Assembly: GCF_023684385.1 (NCBI RefSeq)
Contig: NZ_JAGSOJ010000002.1
Location: forward strand, 1,240,001 to 1,304,000
Length of the DNA: 64,000 nt
Source: Oceanirhabdus seepicola
Lineage (GTDB): Bacteria > Bacillota > Clostridia > Clostridiales > Clostridiaceae
Direction: 5' to 3'
A program made the translations under genes and the position numbers. Position 1 is the first letter of the stretch, and each line of letters begins with the position of its first letter. The notes under the pieces were generated by a model. The model saw nothing but the letters and a program-made list of their open reading frames with translations, ran no database searches and had not been told where the DNA came from. Shown here piece after piece: positions 26,210 through 33,975 of the stretch.

Positions 26210-27582
26210 TATGCTTCACCTCCAACAACTACATTCTGAATTCTAATTCTAGGACCACCATCACTGACAGGTAGAGGGAATTGTTCTCCTTTTCCGCAAC
26301 CACCGCCGCTGTCGTGAGAAGTATTTTCATTACCAATCATATCAATATTCTTGAGGGTTTCGAATACATTCCCAGCAAGGTTTATATCTCTAACAAGTTC
26401 GCAAACTTTACCATCTCTAATCATATAACCATATGAAGCAGAGAAGGTGAAATTATCACCATTAGTTTGACCACCATTAGTTCCATTTGCAAGTATACCT
26501 AAGGAAACATCTTTGATCATTTCATCAAAGGATGATTCACCTAGTTCAATTACAGTATTTCTCATTCTTGGGATAGGAGCATGTTTATAGCAAATGGCAC
26601 GTCCACTACCAGTAGCTTTTTCACCCATCCTACCAGCAGTTCCTCTTGAGTGAAGTCTTCCTACCAACTTACCTTCTTTTATAAGATATGTTTTTTCAGT
26701 CTTAACTCCTTCGTCATCGTATTTTAGATAACCTCTTTTTCCTTTATCAAGACCAGAGTCATAAATATTCAATATTGGTCTTCCAAATTCTTTGCCAAGC
26801 TCCATTATATCCGCTAATTCTTTATTTTCATAAACATTATCACCTTCACTTAGGTGTCCAAAAGCTTCGTGAACAAATACACCAGATAAGTGAGAGTCTG
26901 TAATAATTGTATAAGTTCCTGACTTCACTTTTGGAGCATCAAGTAATTCAACAGCAATTTGACTCTGTTTTTTGATTTCATCATGCAATCCTAGTACGCA
27001 ATTATAATCATCTGTAGAACCATATCCAACTGATGTTGATTGAGAATTATCTCCATCAACTGAGGTGATATGTATACCGCCTCCTAAATCCATTTTTTCT
27101 TGATATACATAAGAACCTTCGGAATTAGTGAAAGTTAGATTTGAAAATTTTTCGTTATAACCCACGGTTACTGAAGAAATTTTTCCATGAAAATCTAAGG
27201 CTAGCTTATTGTATTCTGTTAATAAATTAATTTTTTCATCTAAAGACACTTTTCTTGGATCATTCTTAAGATCTAGAAGAACAGAATCTTCAACAACTTC
27301 AACAGGAGCTAGAGTACTCTCCTCTTTACCTGTCAATTTGGCTTGTTTAATAGCCGCTTCTGTAAATGAATCTAGATTCTCTAAATTATTAAAGGAAACA
27401 ACCCCCCAGGCACCTTTATATAGTGCTCTTACAATACCACCTATTTCACTAGATTTCTTTAAAGAATCTAACTTACCTTTGGTAATGGCGATACTAGTAG
27501 ATGCAGAATCTTCTAGCCTTATGTCCAAATAATCACATTGAAATTTATAATTCTCAATGCATTTTAGTAACGTATCCTTCAT
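26209..27582 (-). CDS. tldD: TldD-family zinc metalloprotease
   Basis: A 457-residue protein with the zinc motif H-E-x-x-x-H (His238, Glu239, His243 in VHEAFGHLSEGD). Near the C-terminus are the GGGCGKGEQ and GQTNGDNFTFSA segments that complete the metal site in this family. It forms a heterodimer with the PmbA-like protein encoded next and cleaves small, extended peptides inside a chamber. GGAGGGG precedes the ATG. The two genes form one operon with a terminator at 24811-24849. Confidence 0.92.
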   Translation of the reverse strand: MKDTLLKCIENYKFQCDYLDIRLEDSASTSIAITKGKLDSLKKSSEIGGIVRALYKGAWGVVSFNNLENLDSFTEAAIKQAKLTGKEESTLAPVEVVEDSVLLDLKNDPRKVSLDEKINLLTEYNKLALDFHGKISSVTVGYNEKFSNLTFTNSEGSYVYQEKMDLGGGIHITSVDGDNSQSTSVGYGSTDDYNCVLGLHDEIKKQSQIAVELLDAPKVKSGTYTIITDSHLSGVFVHEAFGHLSEGDNVYENKELADIMELGKEFGRPILNIYDSGLDKGKRGYLKYDDEGVKTEKTYLIKEGKLVGRLHSRGTAGRMGEKATGSGRAICYKHAPIPRMRNTVIELGESSFDEMIKDVSLGILANGTNGGQTNGDNFTFSASYGYMIRDGKVCELVRDINLAGNVFETLKNIDMIGNENTSHDSGGGCGKGEQFPLPVSDGGPRIRIQNVVVGGEA

Positions 27583-28053
27583 GATTTACCCCTCCTTTTT
27601 TATATAAACAGAAAATTCACAAAATTATTATACCATATTTTACCGTAAAAAATGGTGGGTGTAAAAACTATTCACAAATAGTAAATAAAAACTTAAACAA
27701 TGTATAAATTCGTAAGACTATCCAAATATTATAGAAATATCATTGTCAGTATGGCTATGGAAATACCAAAATATCTGTAATTTCTGTTTTTCTGAACTTT
27801 TCCTATTATGCTCAAGCTTATCACCACCAGTAAGAATGTCTGTACTTCATAGTAAAGAAAAAAAAGGAAAAGTCAATGTGAGTAAATAACGAATTTTCTT
27901 ATGCTTTGTACAAATACTATATATGAATATGAATTTAAAATGGAAAAGAAGCATTGAGTTCTATTTTTAATACTTATTCATATACAAAAGCCACACTGGC
28001 TTTTGTATATTATCTTACAAAAGAAAGGTGGGAGTGCTTCAAAGCGCGACTTT
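27583..28053. other. Long gap between divergent tldD and cold-shock genes
   Basis: About 470 nt without a confident gene. It should hold the tldD promoter (-) and the cold-shock leader (+). A short minus-strand frame at 27729-27815 (28 codons from a TTG with GGTGGTG upstream) would encode a hydrophobic peptide. The open frame extends further upstream with hydrophobic residues but has no ATG, so it is more likely a remnant or chance. Confidence 0.4.
27980..28010 (+). promoter_or_regulatory. Leader hairpin upstream of the cold-shock gene
   Basis: A 14-bp perfect stem (27980-27993 with 27997-28010) with a 3-nt loop ends 43 nt before the ATG. The T tract after it is poor, so it may be a structured 5' leader rather than a terminator; cold-shock genes often have such leaders. 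Confidence 0.45.
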
Positions 28054-28257
28054 ATGGAAACTGGTGTAGTAAAATGGTTTGATAATGAGAGAGGATATGG
28101 ATTCATATCAGGAGCAAATGGTAGTGATGCCTATGTTCATCATTTACAAGTGAAAGAGAAAACTCATAATAAGGATCTTCATGAAGGTGAAGAAGTTAAG
28201 TATGATATTGTTTGGAAGGAAAAAGGACCTCAAGCAATAAATGTACAGAAGATATAA
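28054..28257 (+). CDS. Cold-shock domain protein
   Basis: A 67-residue single-domain RNA/ssDNA-binding protein. The core TGVVKWFDNERGYGFI contains the RNP1-like aromatic patch (canonical K-G-F-G-F-I reads R-G-Y-G-F-I here), and HHLQV replaces the usual FVHFS RNP2. It probably acts as an RNA chaperone. The usual CspA start M-x-T-G-V-V fixes the ATG at 28054. The only good ribosome site (AAAGGTGGGAG) is about 20 nt upstream, separated by a small 4-bp hairpin (28041-28053) that could shorten the effective spacing. Family divergence at RNP2 is notable. Confidence 0.88.
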   Translation: METGVVKWFDNERGYGFISGANGSDAYVHHLQVKEKTHNKDLHEGEEVKYDIVWKEKGPQAINVQKI

Positions 28258-28300
28258 AAATCTTAAGTGAGCAGTAATAAGCTCACTTAAGATTTTTTTG
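28256..28300 (+). terminator. Terminator of the cold-shock gene
   Basis: A 17-bp perfect stem (28256-28272 with 28281-28297) overlaps the stop codon and ends in a T tract. It separates the cold-shock transcript from the candidate small RNA. Confidence 0.92.
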
Positions 28301-28361
28301 AAAAAATATGTTTTTTTTGAACTCTAAGTATAAAGTTTGTACATAAGGGTATAATCAAAAT

Positions 28362-28500
28362 ATACGAAAGAACAAGAGGCGTTCCACCCCCCCATGTTAA
28401 GTATATAAATCCCCTTAAATAAGGAACCCTCTTGTAGATAAGAAAACTCCTAAAAGCAAATTAACTACTCTCAGTAATAATAAATGAGAGTAGTTTTTTG
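28362..28500 (+). ncRNA. Candidate small non-coding RNA, about 140 nt
   Basis: A perfect TATAAT at 28350-28355 is followed by a structured stretch and then a strong terminator (stem 28463-28473 with 28485-28495, then TTTTTT), with no open reading frame between. The body contains an 8-bp stem (28372-28379 with 28428-28435), a single bulged C and a further 5-bp helix (28381-28385 with 28423-28427) around a 37-nt loop that holds a run of seven C, unusual in this AT-rich DNA. The upstream gene has its own terminator and the downstream gene is on the other strand, so a separate plus-strand transcript is implied. The -35 is weak. I cannot assign an RNA family. Confidence 0.5.
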
Positions 28501-28523
28501 TATATATAGAATGAAATTAAATC

Positions 28524-29033
28524 TTATTTTACTTTATACATTCCATGACTATTCATATAATTTAAAATTTCTTCACCATGTGTTTGTTCTTCTTTTTGAA
28601 TATGCTGCAAAACTTCTCTAACTTCAGAATTAGCACATTCAAAAATATCATTGTCATAAGTACTTGATATATATTTTTCTGTAGAAAATAAATCTAAACA
28701 CATTACTTTCTCGTTTTCATTCTCCATAGTTCCCTCAAAATTATTTTTAATTGAAGTATATTCAGAGTGTTTATTTTGATTTGTGTTTGATTGTTGTTCT
28801 TCACTTGAATTTGACTCTTCATTTCCCCCTAAATCTGGTTTTTTACCTTGAAGTAAAAGACTAATACTATCATAGTGATGCTGCTCTTGATAAGCGTGTT
28901 TATTAAGGAGTTGTTTTAATTCTGGATCTTTAGCTTGCTGTGCGTAATTTTCATATTTTTGTATACAAACTTTTTCTTGAATTTTTGCATCCTGTAAAAA
29001 AAATCTTTCCTTTTTAGTAAGTTTAAATTCCAT
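28524..29033 (-). CDS. CotF-type spore coat protein
   Basis: A 169-residue protein with a ferritin-like helical layout split by a Ser/Asn/Glu-rich linker (residues 68-100). The C-terminal half, with FSTEKYISSTYDNDIF, HIQKEEQTHGE and the final GMY, matches the coat F family (PF07875). Such proteins are found in the coat of endospores. AGAGGTG lies before the ATG. The hairpin at 28463-28495 may also end this transcript, although its T tract is better on the plus strand. Confidence 0.82.
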   Translation of the reverse strand: MEFKLTKKERFFLQDAKIQEKVCIQKYENYAQQAKDPELKQLLNKHAYQEQHHYDSISLLLQGKKPDLGGNEESNSSEEQQSNTNQNKHSEYTSIKNNFEGTMENENEKVMCLDLFSTEKYISSTYDNDIFECANSEVREVLQHIQKEEQTHGEEILNYMNSHGMYKVK

Positions 29034-29139
29034 AATAGTTCACCTCTAAAATATTTTAAGCAAAATACAATAAGAGTATGTAAATTAAATTCTAATACTC
29101 TCTTATAATACATAAATTTATTGAAGGGAGGGAAGTTAA

Positions 29140-30174
29140 ATGAATATTTATAAAAAACATATTTTAAAAGGATTATTACTCACTTTGGTTGTAATTGCTA
29201 TAGCAATGATTTTATTTAAGATTATTAATAATAATTCAAATCATTACAGAATAGGTGGGTATATACATAAAAATAGAAAAAGAGATGTAAGTCATACAAG
29301 AAAACTATTTGGAAATGAAGAAGATTTTTATAATGAACGATTTCAAAGACCATCTAAAGAGTCAGCATTGAAGTTAAAATATGAGTTCAAAGGGAATTTA
29401 GGAGATACTGAACCACCATATATTCCTAAAGATTATCCGAAAAAATATGATACACCAGAAGATGTTATTCATGCTTACTATTCAATAATAAAAGAAGCAT
29501 CTAATACGATAGGATTTCATGGAGGGTGCGGTACTGTAGGATTGAGTCGCGGACCATATCTTTATGCTTATAATCTTTTAAGTAACGAAATGAAAAAAGA
29601 AATATCAGTAAAAGCGTATGTAGATTCTTTTGCAGGTACAGGGCATACAACTTTGTTGAAATTGTTACCAGCATACCATCCGCCAAATACTCCTGAGAAT
29701 ATCAGATATCATTTTGTAGAAATTGAAGTTATAACTGGCCCACCTCTTACTGATAAAAAAGAATATAAAGATCGGCCTACTTATTTTGCATACTATTATG
29801 GGATTATTACAACAGAATATAATGAAAAAGATGGATGGAAGATTAAGCCTATAGATTATATTCCAGAGGACTTTTTATGTGCGCCATATCATTCTTGGTA
29901 TTGGGATAGTAGTTCTGTTGTAAATGTTATTTACGAATACTGGTATAAGTTAATAGATAATATTGATAAAGTTGAGAGAGAAGGGGCAAATATCAGAATA
30001 TATGCTAGTGGTGCACAAAATAAATACAAATTTGATTTTATTAGGCTTACAAACGGTGAAGATGTATTACTTCATGAATATATTAAGTTAGATGATAAGT
30101 GGAAGGAAGTAAATATATTAAAAAAAGAACACCAATACTTTAAGTTATCTAAATCAAAATTTTCAAAAGATTAG
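29140..30174 (+). CDS. Membrane-anchored extracellular protein of unknown function
   Basis: A 344-residue protein with one N-terminal membrane helix (residues 8-30) and a large, probably extracytoplasmic domain rich in Tyr, Lys and Pro. Segments such as TPEDVIHAYYSIIKEAS and WKIKPIDYIPEDFLCAPYH recall the small surface domains that follow a membrane anchor in clostridial envelope proteins, but I do not recognise a named family. It has three Cys, no lipobox and no catalytic motif. It has a good GGAGGG ribosome site and is monocistronic, next to a spore coat gene on the opposite strand. Confidence 0.7.
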   Translation: MNIYKKHILKGLLLTLVVIAIAMILFKIINNNSNHYRIGGYIHKNRKRDVSHTRKLFGNEEDFYNERFQRPSKESALKLKYEFKGNLGDTEPPYIPKDYPKKYDTPEDVIHAYYSIIKEASNTIGFHGGCGTVGLSRGPYLYAYNLLSNEMKKEISVKAYVDSFAGTGHTTLLKLLPAYHPPNTPENIRYHFVEIEVITGPPLTDKKEYKDRPTYFAYYYGIITTEYNEKDGWKIKPIDYIPEDFLCAPYHSWYWDSSSVVNVIYEYWYKLIDNIDKVEREGANIRIYASGAQNKYKFDFIRLTNGEDVLLHEYIKLDDKWKEVNILKKEHQYFKLSKSKFSKD

Positions 30175-30203
30175 ACAGAAATTGTATGTCTAATCTTTTT
30201 TTT
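30165..30203 (+). terminator. Terminator of the surface-protein gene
   Basis: A 13-bp stem (30165-30177 with 30187-30199) overlaps the stop codon and is followed by T residues. Confidence 0.85.
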
Positions 30204-30224
30204 ATAGATATATTTAATTTCACA

Positions 30225-30260
30225 TAAAAAAAGAGCTTTAAGCATTTTGCTTAAAACTCT
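30225..30260 (-). terminator. Terminator of tRNA-Leu(CAA)
   Basis: On the minus strand, a 13-bp stem (30248-30260 with 30232-30244, one G-U) is followed by seven T. It begins 4 nt after the CCA end of the tRNA. Confidence 0.85.
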
Positions 30261-30263
30261 ACT

Positions 30264-30350
30264 TGGTGCCGAAGGCGGGACTTGAACCCGCACGGTATTG
30301 CTACCAATGGATTTTGAGTCCATCGTGTCTGCCGATTCCACCACTTCGGC
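30264..30350 (-). tRNA. tRNA-Leu (anticodon CAA)
   Basis: The minus strand folds into a class II cloverleaf: a 7-bp acceptor stem (GCCGAAG with CTTCGGC), a D arm with GGAATCGGCAGA, an anticodon loop CTCAAAA, a long variable arm and the GGTTCAAGTCC T-loop. The 3' CCA is encoded. The CAA anticodon reads UUG. Confidence 0.96.
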
Positions 30351-30391
30351 TCGTTTTGTGGTAGTTTGTCTTTATCTTTCCGACGAAGATA

Positions 30392-30420
30392 ATAATAACA
30401 TATATCAAAAAGTTTATCAA
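30392..30420 (-). promoter_or_regulatory. Promoter of tRNA-Leu(CAA)
   Basis: On the minus strand TTGATA and TATTAT are spaced by 17 nt, placing transcription start about 35 nt before the tRNA. Confidence 0.55.
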
Positions 30421-30577
30421 GCTTTTTTTAAGAAAAAAATTCATTAGGGTAAAAATTATAACTTCAATTGAAATAGTTGACTATAATGAGGTAAAATAAG
30501 AATAAGTATATTATGACATTTTAAAGTGAAAATAATCAATCATAAAAATATAGTTAAATATTGATGAGGTGAGTTAG

Positions 30578-32599
30578 TTGAAATCCGCAATTAGTGAAAA
30601 GAGAGGGACGGGGCGAGAAAATTTTAAAGAGAATCATAAAAAAAGAAAAAAGAAAAAAGAACTAAAGCGAATCAAGCAACATTGGAGGTATTATACTGTA
30701 TATATAGTGTTTGCAGGATTGATTTTTTTAATAAGCTTTAATACATTTGGACTGATGATTTTGGACAAGGAGAATATTTCTGAAAAATTGTTATATCATG
30801 GTGTTCGTAAGAAAAACATAGTGGCAGATAGAGGGGAAATATATGATAGAAATGGCAAAAAGATAGCAGCTAACTATAATGTATATAGATTAGAAGTGGA
30901 TATGAGAACCCTAAAAAAGGGAGCGGATTCAAAAAAAATAGATCTTAAAGAATTAATATATACGATTGCAGATATACTTGAGATGGATAAAGAGGCACTT
31001 TACAAGAAACTTGCAAGGGAAAATGAGGATGGAGAGCTTACACAGGGTACTATAATAAAAGGAAAAGTAGAAGAAGATAAAGTAGAAAAAATAAAGGCTC
31101 TTATGAAGAATAATGGGCTTACAGGAATGCTATATTTTGACGATAACAAGAGATTTTATGGATATGATTCCTTGGCATCGCAGACAATTGGCCATGTTAA
31201 TCCTCAAGGAAATGGATTGAATGGTGTAGAGGCATACTACAATGATATACTCAAAGGTGTTAATGGAGTGAAATTATATAATATTGATAAAAATGGATAT
31301 TTATTACCTACTGAAGAGGTAATAGAAACAAGTGCTGTAAAAGGACATGATATTATCATGACTATTGATACGGTACTTCAGAACATAATAGAGAAGATAG
31401 CACAAGATGCTTTGATTGAAAATAAAGCTAAGAAGATAAGTATAATGGTTATGGATCCCAAAACAGGAGAGATTCTTGCACTTGCTAATAAGCCAGATTA
31501 TAATCTAAATGATTCTATGCCTTATGAAAATTTTGAGGATAATATGGAGTTATGGAAAAATAGAGCAGTTAATGATTCATTTGAACCAGGGTCTATATTT
31601 AAACCATTTACAACTTATGCGGGATTAAGAGAAGGAGTAACAAATCAAACAGAAACGATGGACACAAATGGATATGTAGATGTAGCAGGAACTCGTATAT
31701 GGAACTGGGATAAAGCATCACATAAGAATCAAACACTTGAACAGGCACTAATAAAGTCTAGTAACTCATTCTTTGTTGAGATTGCACAGAGACTTGGAAA
31801 AGAAAAGATGATGGAATATATAGAATTATTTGGATTTGGTGAACCCGTGGGGGTTGATCTTCCAGGAGAAAGTTCGGGGATAGTTAAGAGTCTTGATACA
31901 ATGGGGCCGGTGGATTTAGCTACCATATCATTTGGACAAACCAATACAGTTACCATGGTACAATATATGAGAGCATTCAACTCTCTTGTAAATGGTGGAT
32001 ATCTGATAACACCTCATGTGGTTAAAGAAATAAAGAATGAAAATACTTTGGGAAATTCTAAAGTGGAGGAAGGACCAGTATTAAATCCTAATATATGCAG
32101 GGAAATTACAGATATGCTGGAGAGTGTCATTAGTGGATCAAAAGCATTTATTGAAGGGTATCATATAGCAGGTAAAACGGGTACTGCACAGAAACCTGAC
32201 TATGAAAAAGGTGGATATAAAGAAGGGGCATATATATCTTCAATGGCAGCAGCGGCACCGGCGGATAATCCACAAATATCAGTAATGATATCCGTGGACG
32301 AACCTGGAGGCGATTATTATTACGCGGGTACGATAATAACACCAATTGCAAAAAGAGTATTTCTAGAGTCATTTAAATATCTATCAGTAACAAATGATGA
32401 GATAATGAACGTGGTAATTAATACTCTTAAATTACCAAGTGTAGGGAGTGAAACAACAGAAAATGCAATAAAAATTCTGGTTGAGAATGGATTGAATTAT
32501 GAGCAAATAGGAAATGGAAAATATGTATCTCATACTATACCGGAAAAAGGAACATTAGTGGAAAAGGGTAGAGTTGTTAAGGTATACACTTTTGACTAG
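30578..32599 (+). CDS. spoVD: Class B penicillin-binding protein with PASTA domain, SpoVD-like
   Basis: A 673-residue transpeptidase. It has a basic cytosolic tail, a membrane anchor at residues 40-62, a dimerisation domain (ADRGEIYDRNG) and a transpeptidase domain with SxxK (Ser339-Lys342), SxN (394-396) and KTG (533-535). A single C-terminal PASTA domain follows (about 610-673). This layout is that of SpoVD, which builds spore cortex peptidoglycan, or of FtsI. The lack of adjacent mra/mur/ftsL genes and the single PASTA favour the sporulation paralogue, without proving it. The TTG start follows GAGGTGAG. It is monocistronic and followed by repeats. Confidence 0.82.
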   Translation: MKSAISEKRGTGRENFKENHKKRKKKKELKRIKQHWRYYTVYIVFAGLIFLISFNTFGLMILDKENISEKLLYHGVRKKNIVADRGEIYDRNGKKIAANYNVYRLEVDMRTLKKGADSKKIDLKELIYTIADILEMDKEALYKKLARENEDGELTQGTIIKGKVEEDKVEKIKALMKNNGLTGMLYFDDNKRFYGYDSLASQTIGHVNPQGNGLNGVEAYYNDILKGVNGVKLYNIDKNGYLLPTEEVIETSAVKGHDIIMTIDTVLQNIIEKIAQDALIENKAKKISIMVMDPKTGEILALANKPDYNLNDSMPYENFEDNMELWKNRAVNDSFEPGSIFKPFTTYAGLREGVTNQTETMDTNGYVDVAGTRIWNWDKASHKNQTLEQALIKSSNSFFVEIAQRLGKEKMMEYIELFGFGEPVGVDLPGESSGIVKSLDTMGPVDLATISFGQTNTVTMVQYMRAFNSLVNGGYLITPHVVKEIKNENTLGNSKVEEGPVLNPNICREITDMLESVISGSKAFIEGYHIAGKTGTAQKPDYEKGGYKEGAYISSMAAAAPADNPQISVMISVDEPGGDYYYAGTIITPIAKRVFLESFKYLSVTNDEIMNVVINTLKLPSVGSETTENAIKILVENGLNYEQIGNGKYVSHTIPEKGTLVEKGRVVKVYTFD

Positions 32600-32610
32600 A
32601 AATATAATGA

Positions 32611-32726
32611 TTTAACCACAAAAAGTAAGTTCAATTAGAATCATATTCAAATATACTGCAGATTAATGTGCTCTAACACTATATATTGTATATGAAATTG
32701 AACTAAAATACTTTTTGTGGATTAAA
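32611..32726. repeat. 116-bp element with terminal inverted repeats
   Basis: Arms 32611-32636 and 32696-32726 pair as an inverted repeat (CCACAAAAAGTA against TACTTTTTGTGG, plus AGTTCAATT against AATTGAACT with a 4-nt bulge). The interior has no open reading frame. It looks like a small palindromic or MITE-like insertion downstream of the SpoVD-like gene and may also serve as its terminator. Confidence 0.55.
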
Positions 32727-32801
32727 CATATGATTAATAGTTTACTTCAATATATGAAGAGTATATAATATAGTTGAATTAAGAAGTGAATAGGATAAAT
32801 A

Positions 32802-32857
32802 AGGCATATTCAAATAAATAACTATCATACTGACTAGTTATTCATTTGAATATGCCT
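32802..32857. repeat. Palindromic repeat, family copy A
   Basis: Two 22-nt arms (32802-32823 and 32836-32857) pair with one mismatch around a 12-nt loop. The right arm with loop sequence (CATACTGACTAGTTATT) recurs at 46605-46621, and a variant precedes maf. The copy ends 38 nt before the glutaminase ATG. Confidence 0.7.
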
Positions 32858-32894
32858 AAGTGTAAGAACTTTTTATTAAAGGTGGGAAAGACAT

Positions 32895-33812
32895 ATGAAG
32901 AGGATTCTAGAGAAAATAATTAATGATAACAGGGTATGGGTTAAAGATGGAGAATTGGCATCATACATACCAGAGCTTTTAAACGCTGATAAGGAAGCGC
33001 TTGGTATATGTATTACAACTTTAGATGGAGAAGAGTATTTTGCTGGAGATCACAATACAAAGTTTACAATACAGAGTATATCAAAGGTTATAACTCTTAT
33101 GTTAGCTATTTGTGATAATGGAAAAGATTATGTGTTCTCTAAAATTGGAATGGAGCCTACCGAATCGGCATTCAATTCTATAACAAATCTTGAGAGTAAT
33201 GAATTAAAAAAACCATTAAATCCAATGATAAACGCTGGAGCAATAGCTGTTGTGAGTATGATTGATGGTGAAAATAAAGAGGAAAAGTTTAACAGGATAC
33301 TGCGCTTTGCAATGAAGATAACAGGAAATGATTCACTTTCAATTAATGAGCAAGTATATCTTTCTGAAAAAGCTACAGGTGATAGAAATAGAGCATTGGC
33401 ATATTTTATGAAAAGTATGGATATCATGGAAGGTGAAGTTGAGAATATCCTTGATGTATATTTTAAGCAGTGTTCAATAGAGATAAATTGTAGGGATATT
33501 GCTAGAATAGGAGCTATGCTTGCAAATGATGGTGTATTACCTTGGAATAATCAGAGAGTTCTTTCAAGGGAAGTAACGAGAATCATCAAAACGATAATGG
33601 TAACTTGTGGAATGTATGATGGTTCAGGAAATTTTGCTGTTCATATAGGAATACCTGCCAAAAGTGGAGTTGGCGGTGGGGTTATGGCAGCGGTACCAAG
33701 AAGAATGGGCATAGGAGTATTTGGTCCAGCCTTAGATAAAAAAGGTAATAGTATAGGTGGAATAAAAGTACTTGAAGAATTATCTAGAGAATTAGATTTG
33801 AGCATATTCTAA
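32895..33812 (+). CDS. glsA: Glutaminase A
   Basis: A 305-residue serine-dependent glutaminase that converts glutamine to glutamate and ammonia. The catalytic S-x-x-K motif is at Ser61-Lys64 (SISK). The substrate-binding segment PMINAGAI, the conserved CRDIARIGAMLANDG stretch and the glycine-rich KSGVGGGVMA loop are all present. The length equals the typical bacterial form without added domains. AAAGGTGGG precedes the ATG, which sits 38 nt after a palindromic repeat. It is monocistronic, with a terminator before polA. Confidence 0.96.
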   Translation: MKRILEKIINDNRVWVKDGELASYIPELLNADKEALGICITTLDGEEYFAGDHNTKFTIQSISKVITLMLAICDNGKDYVFSKIGMEPTESAFNSITNLESNELKKPLNPMINAGAIAVVSMIDGENKEEKFNRILRFAMKITGNDSLSINEQVYLSEKATGDRNRALAYFMKSMDIMEGEVENILDVYFKQCSIEINCRDIARIGAMLANDGVLPWNNQRVLSREVTRIIKTIMVTCGMYDGSGNFAVHIGIPAKSGVGGGVMAAVPRRMGIGVFGPALDKKGNSIGGIKVLEELSRELDLSIF

Positions 33813-33898
33813 TTGAAGTAAGTGAAATTTTATTGTCTAAAAAACGATAAAATTAAAATTTCTCAGAGAGAAATGTCAATCATTATCCATTTGGTTTT

Positions 33899-33926
33899 AA
33901 AGGCACGTTGAGCGTGCTTTTTTTAT
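33899..33926 (+). terminator. Terminator between glsA and polA
   Basis: A 9-bp stem (33899-33907 with 33913-33921, one G-U) is followed by a T tract. Confidence 0.8.
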
Positions 33927-33935
33927 TATAATTTA

Positions 33936-33944
33936 TGATATAAT
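33936..33944 (+). promoter_or_regulatory. Extended -10 promoter of polA
   Basis: TGATATAAT is a perfect extended -10 element located 32 nt before the polA ATG. No convincing -35 is visible, as is usual for extended -10 promoters. Confidence 0.5.
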
Positions 33945-33975
33945 ATATATAACGTTTATAAAAGGAGAAAATTTA

